This document shows, in pieces, positions 41,788 through 50,515 of a DNA stretch of 64,000 nt. How positions within the stretch are numbered: position 1 is the stretch's first letter; every line of letters starts with the position of its first letter. Origin of the DNA: an uncultured Eubacteriales bacterium. Lineage in GTDB: Bacteria; Bacillota; Clostridia; Lachnospirales; CAMVHY01. The notes below the pieces were generated by a model. The model did not search any database. It saw only the letters and a program-made list of their open reading frames with translations, and was not told where the DNA came from. The position numbers and the translations under genes are program-made. Location: positions 1-64,000 of the forward strand of contig CAOVHW010000002.1 of assembly GCA_948543815.1 (NCBI GenBank), given 5' to 3'.

Positions 41788-44036
41788 ATTCGTCCCACCA
41801 ATATTGTCATATCATCTTTAATAATATTTTTACTCTCATGCTTCGCATTTTCTATTATGTAATCTGAAATATCTTGTGGATTATTACTGTCTAAAGTAAT
41901 TAATAAATCTAAGAGCCACTTCTTTTTATCAGAAATATTTTCGATTGTGTCAAAAACTCCATCCGTCATCATAATAATTATGTCGCCATTCCGAAACTTT
42001 TTGCTAAAAAATTCATACTCAATATTGTTTAAAATTCCTATTGGCAATGACGAGGATTTTATTGTCTGTAAAAATCCGTCACGAAATAAAAATGAAGTTG
42101 TCGCACCTGTTTTAATAAATTCACCGCTACCATTAAATAAATCGATAAAACAAATATCTAATGTTGAGAAAGAATCTTCGTTACTTTTGAGAACGAGAAT
42201 GGAATTTATCATTTTGATAGCAATATTTTTGTCAAAGCCAGCTTCCATAAAATCTTCAAATAATTCTACGGTTGCAACGCTTTCAGTTTTAGCGCGACTA
42301 CCAGAACCCATTCCATCTGATAAAACTAAAGCGAATTGATTATTTTTCAATTCCATAACGGAATAGCAATCTCCAGATTCATTGCTATCAATTTTAGTTA
42401 AACGTGAGACACCAGTTGTGACAAAAAATTTTTGGCGCTCAACAAATTTTAAGACAGAAAATCCACCGATAAAAGTTTGTTTATCTAGCATAATATTTTT
42501 ATTTAATTCATTGCTAAGTATGGACGAAATTTTTTTTACGGTTGATTTATCGGCATGGGATTTGAAATTGATAATAACTTCGTAGCGATTGTTTTTATTT
42601 TTTATTGCAGTTATGGATTCGAAATTAAATTTTTCGAGTGCGGCAGAAATTTTTTCTTCGAGCGTATTATCAAATCGCATGTCTAAATTCAATTCATCAG
42701 CTAAATTATTTATAACGTCGGAGACGCCAAAAAGTTGTTGAGAGATTAACTCACGGCTTTCAATAATTTTATTGTTCCACGCCAAATTTATTTTGTAGAT
42801 TTCAAATAATTTATTTGTAGTGTCGACAAATTTACCGAGATTGACGCAATTAGTTCTAAAATCGTCAGCGATATTATTTATGGTGACGTAGCCTTTTTTT
42901 TCGCATGCACTTAATATACCGAAGACGGTTTGATATGTATCGTAAAAATTATTTTCCCAGCAAAATTTTTTCATACTGCAATTATTACAGGTTTTAACGG
43001 CGATATTGTCAATTAATTTTGAAATATCTTTTCGGTCAAGCGATGGTTTTTTTTCAGAAATGCTGTTAAAAGTTACGGCCAATTTTTTAAATGAATCGCC
43101 AAAAGATTTTAAGCGATAGTTGACCGTATTTTTAATGTAGTCCAAATATTCGTTTTCAAGTTTATTTTTTTTGGTTACAAATTCTGTCGGCAACAAAAAA
43201 AATAATGCGGTACAAATAAAAAATTCTAAGAGTAAATTTTTTTTCATCAAAGATGGTTGAATATAAAAAATAATTGTCGGCGCGGCAAACGCCAATGTAA
43301 TTATGTTTGCTAATTTATTTTTAAAAACGCCGCAAAAAATTCCGCAAGCTGCAATTATAACAATTTCATTAAAATTAATCAGCCCGCACAAATTTAAAAT
43401 TATGCCTAAAATTAATCCGAACATTGAACTATAACTACTGCCATAATTATTTCCAATGACAAATAAAATAAAAATGAGAAAAATATTTAACACACAAAGA
43501 TTACCGATATAAAAATCATTTGTTCCGGCAATTGTTGTGCCTAAAACAATTGCGATGCTTATTAAATCATCCGTATTCAAATTTGTTTGATTGCTGTAAA
43601 AAAAATTAAACGCCGGATTAAAAATATATACGAGAAAAAAAATTAGAAAACATTCGATAAGATTTACGAAAAGAATAAAATTTCCGCCGCCCGAAAATAT
43701 TAATGCTGAAAAAATTGTGGATAAAAATATACAAAATGCTTTGACGAATAATTTTTTTTTGCCACTCATAAAAATATTTATTATCAACATGAAAAATATG
43801 CTCAATAAATATTTTCCCAAATAAATGCCGGATAACTTCGTAAATAATCCTATCGCGGTCGCTAGTGCACAAAAATAAAAATTTATACTCCCTAAAAATA
43901 ATCCTAAATATGAAATCGCAAATGGATTTAAAAATTTAAAAACTACTACGCGCGATATGAAAAAATTTATCAAAATTAATGCTAATGAAATTAGCTCACG
44001 TCTATTAATTTTTGTTTGCACCGATATATTTTGCAC
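41772..44036 (-). CDS. spoIIE: Stage II sporulation protein E (PP2C phosphatase)
   Basis: SpoIIE sits at the polar septum and dephosphorylates the anti-anti-sigma factor SpoIIAA, switching on sigma-F in the forespore. The 754-residue protein has about ten N-terminal membrane helices up to about residue 300. A central regulatory domain follows with a cysteine cluster (CNNCSMKKFCWEN). The C-terminal PP2C-type phosphatase has metal motifs FALVLSDGMGSGSRA, FSTLDICFIDLFNG and IIIMMTDGVFDTI. GTG at 44036 follows AGGAGG by 7 bases. A TATAAT and a near-Spo0A box lie just upstream. Length and layout match the Bacillus and Clostridium proteins. Confidence 0.96.
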   Translation of the reverse strand: MQNISVQTKINRRELISLALILINFFISRVVVFKFLNPFAISYLGLFLGSINFYFCALATAIGLFTKLSGIYLGKYLLSIFFMLIINIFMSGKKKLFVKAFCIFLSTIFSALIFSGGGNFILFVNLIECFLIFFLVYIFNPAFNFFYSNQTNLNTDDLISIAIVLGTTIAGTNDFYIGNLCVLNIFLIFILFVIGNNYGSSYSSMFGLILGIILNLCGLINFNEIVIIAACGIFCGVFKNKLANIITLAFAAPTIIFYIQPSLMKKNLLLEFFICTALFFLLPTEFVTKKNKLENEYLDYIKNTVNYRLKSFGDSFKKLAVTFNSISEKKPSLDRKDISKLIDNIAVKTCNNCSMKKFCWENNFYDTYQTVFGILSACEKKGYVTINNIADDFRTNCVNLGKFVDTTNKLFEIYKINLAWNNKIIESRELISQQLFGVSDVINNLADELNLDMRFDNTLEEKISAALEKFNFESITAIKNKNNRYEVIINFKSHADKSTVKKISSILSNELNKNIMLDKQTFIGGFSVLKFVERQKFFVTTGVSRLTKIDSNESGDCYSVMELKNNQFALVLSDGMGSGSRAKTESVATVELFEDFMEAGFDKNIAIKMINSILVLKSNEDSFSTLDICFIDLFNGSGEFIKTGATTSFLFRDGFLQTIKSSSLPIGILNNIEYEFFSKKFRNGDIIIMMTDGVFDTIENISDKKKWLLDLLITLDSNNPQDISDYIIENAKHESKNIIKDDMTILVGRIWEKI

Positions 44037-44070
44037 AAGATCTCCTCCTGTGCAAATTATATTTTCGTCT
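44030..44070 (-). promoter_or_regulatory. spoIIE control region: -10 box, Spo0A-like box and SD dyad
   Basis: On the minus strand AGACGAA (44070-44064, one base off the Spo0A consensus TGNCGAA) precedes TATAAT (44061-44056). Next comes a perfect dyad TTTGCACA (44056-44049) / TGTGCAAA (44037-44030) whose loop holds the AGGAGG site and whose right arm holds the GTG start. If the TATAAT is used, the left arm is only partly transcribed, so the dyad may act as DNA. Confidence 0.4.
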
Positions 44071-44153
44071 GTGATAATTATTTGTAATTTTTTATCGGAT
44101 TGCTTTAATTTTTATTGACAAAATTTACGCTGAATCAACGTTTTATTTTTTTA

Positions 44154-44906
44154 TCAAAAATTAATTTGAAATAATTTTTTTGCGTTATCTTCAGTAATTT
44201 TTGCAACTTCATCATGCGAAATATTTTTTAGCTGTGAAATTTCTTCGACAACATATTTCAAATTTGATGAATCATTTCGTTTGCCACGATTTGGTTCCGG
44301 TGAAAGATATGGGCAATCAGTTTCAATTAAAATTTTTTCAAGCGGAATTTGTTCGACAACTTCCGCTAATTTTTTTGTATTCTTAAACGTTATTACGCCG
44401 CCAATTCCAATGTAAAATCCAAATTTTATATATTCCAATGCCATTTGTAAATTTCCACTGTAACAATGAATGACGCCATTTGTTTTTGCACATTCTTTTA
44501 TAATTTGAAACGTATCATTTTGTGCGTCGCGGCTATGAATTATTATTGGCAAATTCATTTCATTTGCGAGCACAATTTGTTTTTTAAACAATTCAATTTG
44601 TTTATCGCGCGAAAAATTTTCATAGTGATAGTCAAGACCAATTTCTCCAATCGCTTTGACTTTTTTATGTGCGGCAAGATTTTTTAGTTTGTCAATATCA
44701 TTTTCACTTTCAACATTTTCCGGATGAATGCCGACAGCAGCATAAATAAAATCAAATTTATCTGCTAACTGCAAAGATTTTTCTGAAGAATTTAAATCTG
44801 CTCCACAATTTATTATGCAATCAATTTCTTTTAAATTTGTAAGTAAATCAGTGCGATCACTATCAAATTTTGTATCATCATAGTGTGCATGAGAATCAAA
44901 ATACAT
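44154..44906 (-). CDS. tatD: TatD family metal-dependent DNase
   Basis: TatD-type hydrolases are cytosolic 3'-5' exonucleases linked to DNA repair and apoptosis-like decay. The 250-residue TIM-barrel protein has YFDSHAHYDDTKFDSDR (HxH), AAVGIHPENV, KVKAIGEIGLDYHY with the metal Glu, LPIIIHSRDAQNDT, GVIHCYSGNLQMA and LIETDCPYLSPEPNRGKRN. It is complete and typical. ATG has AAAGGTGA. It is divergent from the Csp protease gene and co-directional with spoIIE, with about 117 bases between the two. Confidence 0.96.
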   Translation of the reverse strand: MYFDSHAHYDDTKFDSDRTDLLTNLKEIDCIINCGADLNSSEKSLQLADKFDFIYAAVGIHPENVESENDIDKLKNLAAHKKVKAIGEIGLDYHYENFSRDKQIELFKKQIVLANEMNLPIIIHSRDAQNDTFQIIKECAKTNGVIHCYSGNLQMALEYIKFGFYIGIGGVITFKNTKKLAEVVEQIPLEKILIETDCPYLSPEPNRGKRNDSSNLKYVVEEISQLKNISHDEVAKITEDNAKKLFQINF

Positions 44907-44985
44907 TTTTAATCACCTTTGGTTTTAAAAAATTTTTTACTGCATATTTTATAACTTGATGATTATAAATGATGGAGTGAAAAAT

Positions 44986-47900
44986 TTGTATAACGATGAA
45001 TCGCAAAATGATTTCGAATTTATCGTCAAATATAGTGGCGGTATTAAAAAAATTGCGGACGATTTAGATATCCCTATCGAAATTTTAAATGATAATTATG
45101 CAATCGTTTTGGCTGAGCCACAAAAAATAAATTTGTTGGCTTCATACAGTGAAATTGAATATATAGAACGTGCTAAACTTTTAGGAATCGTCAACAATTT
45201 ACTTTCTTCATGTATTTCATCCGTACAAAATAATTTAGGATTGACGGGAAAAGGCACATTGATTGCGATAATTGATACGGGCGTTAATATTAAGCTTAAA
45301 GAATTTTTAAATGATGATGGCTCATCACGAATTTTATTTTACTGGGACCAAACGTTAAGTAATAATCCGCCTGATGGATTTTTGAGTGGTACTGAATATA
45401 CAAAAAATGATTTGGATAAAATTTTGCAAAGTGGTGAAGATTTCGTTAGCTCAGATTTTAACGGACATGGCACGATGGTTGCATCAATTGCTGCTGGAAA
45501 TGGTCGAACAAATCGAAATGTAAAAGGTGTGGCAGTTGATGCCGAACTAATTGTTGTCAAACTCGATAGTAATCGCCCGCTCACAACTCAATTAATGCGT
45601 GGCGTAAAATATTGCGTGGATAAAGCAAAAAAATTACAAAAACCTTTGGCAATAAACATAAGTTTTGGGACAAATAATGGTGCACACGATGGAAAAAGTT
45701 TGTTTGAATCGTACATAAATGAAGTTGCGCAGGAAGGTGTCCTCTCAATAATTGTTGCGACTGGGAACGAAGGTAATGCTTCTCATCATTATGCCAATAA
45801 AATTTCGCAGGGACAAACTCTTGACGTTGAATTTGTTGTGAGCGGCGGCGCGAATGCTTTATTTTTAACAATGTGGAAATCATTTGTCGATAAATTTTCG
45901 TTAGAAATAATTGCACCCAACGGACGAACAACCGGTAAAATAAATTTTAGTGAGTCCGAATTTTTAATTGACGATATCAAAGTTTATATTTTTTACAACG
46001 ACCCAACTCCATATAATTTTGACCAAGAAATTTATTTTCAATTTGTAAGCACTAAAAATATGTTGACAGAAGGAACGTGGACTTTACGAATTTACGGTGA
46101 AGAAATTGTTGACGGTGAATTTAATATTTGGCTGCCGATAAACGAAGTTTCAACTGGCAATACAAAATTTTTAAATTCTACTACTGATATTACTTTAACG
46201 CTGCCGTCTACAGCTGAAAATGTTATAAGTGTTGGTGGATATGATGCAAATTTAAATTCAATGGCAAATTTTTCAGGACGTGGCTATACGCGAAACGGTT
46301 TAATAAAACCAGACATTGTTGCGCCGGCCGTCGACGTTTCAGTTATAAATACAAATGGAAATGTTGAGAGTGCATCAGGTACAAGTTTAGCCGCGCCATT
46401 TGTTACAGGTGCGGCAGCTTTAATGATGGAGTGGGGGATTGTCAAAAAAAATGACCCATATTTATACGGACAAAAATTAAAAGCGTATTTAAGATTAGGT
46501 GCGAATCGTAAAAAAAATATTTCTTTTCCGAATAATCAATGGGGATTTGGCTCACTTTGTTTGCAAAAAACTTTCGACTATTTACAAAACAGTCAAGTCT
46601 ATTCCGCACAAAATTTTATTAACGGTGAGAATGCTGTAATGTCAGAAGATTATTTTGAAATGATTGTCAAGTATAACGATTATGTTGGTGACCTGTTGAA
46701 AAAATCTTCTTACATAAAAAATTGTGCCGTGTTAAATAATAATTATGTGATAATAAATGTTCCAATGGATAAAATTGAAGAATTTTTAAAAACTATTTAT
46801 CCAAAAATTATTGCCGAGTGGCCCGCAATTTTAACACTAATGGATAAAAAAAGTATGGATGCTTCAGGTATTACTGCCGTACAAAATAATCCTTATTTAG
46901 ATTTACGTGGTTCACAAGTTTTGATTGGTTTCGTTGACACGGGTATTGACTATACCAAAAAAAATTTTATTTATGAAGATGATACGAGTAAAATAATTTC
47001 TATCTGGGATCAGACTATTCAAGGTAATCCGCCAGAAAATTTTTGCTATGGCAGCGAATTTACTAATCAACAAATTAATCAAGCGCTTAAATCTGAAAAT
47101 CCATTTGATATCGTAGCGCATCGTGATGAAATTGGCCATGGAACATTTTTGGCGTCATTAGCTGCTGGACGTGAAGATGGTGAAAATATTGGTGCGGCTC
47201 CCGATGCAGACTTGGTTATTGTAAAATTAAAACCTGCCAAAAATAATATTAGGCGTGGAAAATTAATTAGTGAGAATGCAATTGCGTTTCAAGCTTCTGA
47301 TGTTCTATCAGGCATAGAATATTTATATCGAAAATCTTTACAGCTTGGTCGCCCAATTGCAATTTGTATTGGACTTGGAACAAATGATGGTGCACATTTT
47401 GGTGAATCACTTTTCGAGCAATACATAACTGATATTTCAAAACAAAAGGGTACAATTTTATGTATTGCGGCCGGGAATGAAGGTAATGCTCAAAATCATC
47501 TTCAAGGTAAATTATTAAATGTCGGTGATAAAAATGATATTGAGATAAATGTTTCACAAGGTAATGAAGGTTTTATATTTCAACTTTGGAATTTCCCGCC
47601 GAATAGAATTTCTTTGTCAGTTACATCACCAACAGGTGAATATATTGAGCGAGTTCCACCACGTGATAATTTTTATTCCACAACAAAACTAACTCTTGAG
47701 GAGACAACGGTTACTATTGGCTATGAATTCAACAAAAATAGTTTGAGTAATCAATATTCAGCTGTAAGACTTGATAAACCAACTCCGGGCATATGGACAA
47801 TAACTTTATATGGTGATATAATTTTAGATGGTTTATATTATGCATGGTTGCCGGTAAAAGGATTGCTGCATGAGGGAACATTTTTTTTGAACTCAACTTC

Positions 47901-48318
47901 TGAGTCAACAATTACGTCGCCCGCTACAACTTCAGGAGTAATATCGGTCGGTGCTTATGACATAAGCACGAATAATTTATATGTGGCAAGCAGTCGTGGC
48001 CCTAAACAATTTAATAAATTTGCTCCATCATTTGTAGCGCCGGGCGTAAATGTAACTGGATTATATCCGAGTGGCTATGGCGTAATGTCGGGAACAAGTG
48101 TTTCTGCCGCGATAACTACAGGTGCTTGCGCTTTACTTTTACAGTGGGCAATTGTCAATAATAATTCACCGTCAATGGATACTTTAATTGCATGGAGCTA
48201 TTTGATTCAGGGTTGTAGTCAGCAATCTGGTTTTATTTATCCGAATAATCAATGGGGATATGGCAAGCTTAATTTACTTAATACGTTTGAGTCGTTAAAG
48301 TTAATGCCGCTGCCATAA
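44986..48318 (+). CDS. Tandem Csp-like subtilisin germination protease (two S8 domains)
   Basis: Csp proteases are spore subtilases that activate the cortex hydrolase SleC during germination. TTG at 44986 is used because GGAG is 8 bases upstream; earlier starts overlap it. The 1110-residue protein is two complete units, each with a propeptide, the S8 core and the jelly-roll insert typical of Csp enzymes. Unit 1 has D97 (IAIIDTGVN), H161 (GHGTMVAS), oxyanion Asn in ATGNEGNA and S467 (SGTSLAAP). Unit 2 has D651 (IGFVDTGID), H718 (GHGTFLAS), AAGNEGNA and S1038 (SGTSVSAA). C. difficile CspBA is also a fusion, but its second unit has lost catalytic residues. Here both triads are kept. There is no signal peptide, as usual for Csp. 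murC follows 15 bases later. Confidence 0.9.
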   Translation: MYNDESQNDFEFIVKYSGGIKKIADDLDIPIEILNDNYAIVLAEPQKINLLASYSEIEYIERAKLLGIVNNLLSSCISSVQNNLGLTGKGTLIAIIDTGVNIKLKEFLNDDGSSRILFYWDQTLSNNPPDGFLSGTEYTKNDLDKILQSGEDFVSSDFNGHGTMVASIAAGNGRTNRNVKGVAVDAELIVVKLDSNRPLTTQLMRGVKYCVDKAKKLQKPLAINISFGTNNGAHDGKSLFESYINEVAQEGVLSIIVATGNEGNASHHYANKISQGQTLDVEFVVSGGANALFLTMWKSFVDKFSLEIIAPNGRTTGKINFSESEFLIDDIKVYIFYNDPTPYNFDQEIYFQFVSTKNMLTEGTWTLRIYGEEIVDGEFNIWLPINEVSTGNTKFLNSTTDITLTLPSTAENVISVGGYDANLNSMANFSGRGYTRNGLIKPDIVAPAVDVSVINTNGNVESASGTSLAAPFVTGAAALMMEWGIVKKNDPYLYGQKLKAYLRLGANRKKNISFPNNQWGFGSLCLQKTFDYLQNSQVYSAQNFINGENAVMSEDYFEMIVKYNDYVGDLLKKSSYIKNCAVLNNNYVIINVPMDKIEEFLKTIYPKIIAEWPAILTLMDKKSMDASGITAVQNNPYLDLRGSQVLIGFVDTGIDYTKKNFIYEDDTSKIISIWDQTIQGNPPENFCYGSEFTNQQINQALKSENPFDIVAHRDEIGHGTFLASLAAGREDGENIGAAPDADLVIVKLKPAKNNIRRGKLISENAIAFQASDVLSGIEYLYRKSLQLGRPIAICIGLGTNDGAHFGESLFEQYITDISKQKGTILCIAAGNEGNAQNHLQGKLLNVGDKNDIEINVSQGNEGFIFQLWNFPPNRISLSVTSPTGEYIERVPPRDNFYSTTKLTLEETTVTIGYEFNKNSLSNQYSAVRLDKPTPGIWTITLYGDIILDGLYYAWLPVKGLLHEGTFFLNSTSESTITSPATTSGVISVGAYDISTNNLYVASSRGPKQFNKFAPSFVAPGVNVTGLYPSGYGVMSGTSVSAAITTGACALLLQWAIVNNNSPSMDTLIAWSYLIQGCSQQSGFIYPNNQWGYGKLNLLNTFESLKLMPLP

Positions 48319-48333
48319 CAATAGGAGGAACTT

Positions 48334-49695
48334 ATGCAGAAAAATTTTAAGCATATATATATGATAGGAATTGGCGGAATAAGTATGAGCGCAATAGCAG
48401 AATATTTGACAATGAATAATTACAAAGTTTCGGGTTCAGATCGCACGGAATCATCAATAACACAGCGTTTGAGAAATAAAAATGTAAATATTTATATTGG
48501 GCATGATGAAAAAAATTTGGATGAAACAGTTGATTTAGTTGTTTATACTGCTGCGATACATGACGATAATCCAGAATTTATTAAGGCAAAAAAACTTGGC
48601 ATAAAGATGGTTAATCGTGCAAAATTTCTTGGGATGATAATGGATGATTATAAATATTCAGTGGCAGTTGCTGGTTCGCATGGTAAAACTTCTGTGACGG
48701 CAATGATTTCAGAAATTTTATTGACTGCGCAAAAAGATCCGACAATATTTCTTGGTGGAATTTTATCGTCCATAAATGAAAATTTTCGTATGGGTCATTC
48801 AGATTATTTTGTTATGGAAGCATGTGAATATTGTGATAGCTTTTTGAATTTTTTCCCTAAGATTGGGGTAATAAATAATATAGATTTGGATCACGTGGAT
48901 TATTTCAAAAGTTTGGAGCAAATGGAAAAATCATTTGAAAAATTTGCGCAAAATGTTAAAGATGATGGCGCTGTAATTATTAACGAAAATTATAAAAATG
49001 TAATTGGAAGTCAACAAAAAAAAGTTGTAACTTTCGGTAATGCAAACGCTGATTGGCGCGTAGAAGATTTGATTTTTGATGAAAATCAATGTGCAAAATT
49101 TTCTGCCGTGAGTAATGATTTAAGAATCGATGAAATTAAATTAAAAGTCCCCGGACATTTTAATGTTTTGAATTCACTTGCAGCAATTAGTGCAGCTTGT
49201 GAGTTACAAATAGATAAAAAATGTATAAAAAATGCGCTGGAAAATTTTCATGGCGCACAAAGAAGATTTGAATTTAAAGGAATTTTTCGCGGTGCAAAAA
49301 TATTTGATGATTACGCACATCATCCAAATGAAATCAAAGAAACTATATCGGCAGTGAAAAAAATGTCGTACAATAATTTGTGGTGCGTTTTTCAGCCGCA
49401 TACATATACGCGTACAAAAATGTTTTTGAATGATTTTGCAAAAGTTTTGTTTAACGCCGGGAATGTAATTTTGGCAGATATTTATGCGGCGCGTGAAAAA
49501 AATATTTATGGTATAAGTTCAAAAGATTTGGCAAATAAAATAAAAGAATTTGGTGGTAATGCAATTTATTTTGATTCATTTGACGAAATTGCAAATTATC
49601 TTGAAGATAAAATTTCAGAAAATGATTTAATTGTTACGATTGGTGCTGGAGATATTTATAAAGTTGGAGAAAAATTATTACAGATAAAATGTTAA
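48334..49695 (+). CDS. murC: UDP-N-acetylmuramate--L-alanine ligase
   Basis: Adds L-Ala to UDP-MurNAc with ATP, the first step of the peptidoglycan stem peptide. The 453-residue protein has the N-terminal IGIGGISMSAIAEYL, the ATP loop VAGSHGKTSVTAMIS, the central EACEYCDSFLNFFPKIGVINNIDLDHVDYF, and the C-terminal DDYAHHPNEIKETI and FQPHTYTRTKMF. AGGAGG precedes ATG. It is directly downstream of the Csp gene in the same direction, so it may share its transcript despite the different role. Palindromic element copy 4 follows the stop. Confidence 0.97.
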   Translation: MQKNFKHIYMIGIGGISMSAIAEYLTMNNYKVSGSDRTESSITQRLRNKNVNIYIGHDEKNLDETVDLVVYTAAIHDDNPEFIKAKKLGIKMVNRAKFLGMIMDDYKYSVAVAGSHGKTSVTAMISEILLTAQKDPTIFLGGILSSINENFRMGHSDYFVMEACEYCDSFLNFFPKIGVINNIDLDHVDYFKSLEQMEKSFEKFAQNVKDDGAVIINENYKNVIGSQQKKVVTFGNANADWRVEDLIFDENQCAKFSAVSNDLRIDEIKLKVPGHFNVLNSLAAISAACELQIDKKCIKNALENFHGAQRRFEFKGIFRGAKIFDDYAHHPNEIKETISAVKKMSYNNLWCVFQPHTYTRTKMFLNDFAKVLFNAGNVILADIYAAREKNIYGISSKDLANKIKEFGGNAIYFDSFDEIANYLEDKISENDLIVTIGAGDIYKVGEKLLQIKC

Positions 49696-49719
49696 GATTT
49701 TATTAAAAAAAAAGTAACC

Positions 49720-49793
49720 AAAAAATCTTTGTGTGAACTCACACAAAGATTTTTTATAAAGTTCTTTTAGTTCTTTTCTTGCAAGAAAAGAAC
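49720..49793. repeat. Palindromic intergenic element, copy 4
   Basis: The core AAAAAATCTTTGTGTGA/TCACACAAAGATTTTTT (49720-49755) is followed by a perfect 24-base palindrome, GTTCTTTTCTTG then its complement (49770-49793). It sits between murC and the thiamine pyrophosphokinase gene and looks like a terminator for murC. Confidence 0.85.
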
Positions 49794-49823
49794 GGTTTTA
49801 TTTTTATTCAAAAGGTGATATTT

Positions 49824-50429
49824 ATGTACAAAAAAATTTGTCACATAGTTGGTGCGGGTGAATTTGTAAATTTTTCGCCAGCTAAAAATGATATTGTAAT
49901 TGCGGTTGATGGTGGATATGAATATTTGAAAAATGCGAATATAAAACCAAATCTTTTGATTGGCGATTTTGATTCGATAAAAATTATTCCAGATGAAATA
50001 AAAAAAATAAAATTACCGACGGAAAAAGATTTTACGGATACTTATGCTGCAATTTGTGAGGGAATTAAATTTGGTTGCGAAATTTTTCATATTTATGGTG
50101 GAATTGGCGGACGAATTTCTCATACGCTTGCAAATATTCAGTTGTTAGCAAATTTTTCTGCACAAAAATTAAAGTGTTATTTACATGCAAAAGATTGGAC
50201 AATGACGGCAATCACTAATGATAAAATTTTATTTGACGAAAAATATAAAGGTTATATATCAATATTTTCACACACTGATAAATCATTTGGTGTAAATATA
50301 ATTGGATTGAAATATGAATTACAAAATGCAATTATTTCAAATAAATTTCCTCTTGGTATAAGCAATGAATTTATTCAAAAAAAGTCAATAGTTTCAGTTG
50401 AAAATGGAACATTGATTATTGTTTGCTGA
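49824..50429 (+). CDS. thiN: Thiamine pyrophosphokinase
   Basis: Transfers pyrophosphate from ATP to thiamine to make thiamine diphosphate. ATG at 49824 is chosen for AAAGGTGA 5 bases upstream; the longer ORF start lies within element copy 4. The 201-residue protein has VIAVDGGYEYL, LLIGDFDSI (GDxDS), LPTEKDFTDTYAAI and IYGGIGGRISHTLANIQLL in the catalytic domain. A C-terminal beta domain holds the thiamine pocket (YISIFSHTD, LPLG/FPLGISNEF). It commonly follows rsgA-rpe in Firmicutes; here it stands alone. No TPP riboswitch is seen upstream. Confidence 0.95.
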   Translation: MYKKICHIVGAGEFVNFSPAKNDIVIAVDGGYEYLKNANIKPNLLIGDFDSIKIIPDEIKKIKLPTEKDFTDTYAAICEGIKFGCEIFHIYGGIGGRISHTLANIQLLANFSAQKLKCYLHAKDWTMTAITNDKILFDEKYKGYISIFSHTDKSFGVNIIGLKYELQNAIISNKFPLGISNEFIQKKSIVSVENGTLIIVC

Positions 50430-50436
50430 AATAAAT

Positions 50437-50466
50437 TTGACATATGAATATTTTTTGTGATATATT
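50437..50466 (+). promoter_or_regulatory. Promoter of the unknown gene at 50516
   Basis: TTGACA (50437-50442) and TATATT (50461-50466) are separated by 18 bases, 50 bases before the ATG. Confidence 0.65.
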
Positions 50467-50515
50467 ACATATTAGATACAAATGTAAATTTAATTAAAAA
50501 AAGGAGTGATTTAAT

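Noticed and set aside
45339..45931. Several minus-strand frames across the Csp gene
   Set aside because: All are antisense shadows of a conserved protease sequence, without ribosome sites or family signatures.
49794..49823. TPP riboswitch before thiamine pyrophosphokinase
   Set aside because: The leader is only about 30 bases after element copy 4, too short, and it lacks the conserved CTGAGA segment.
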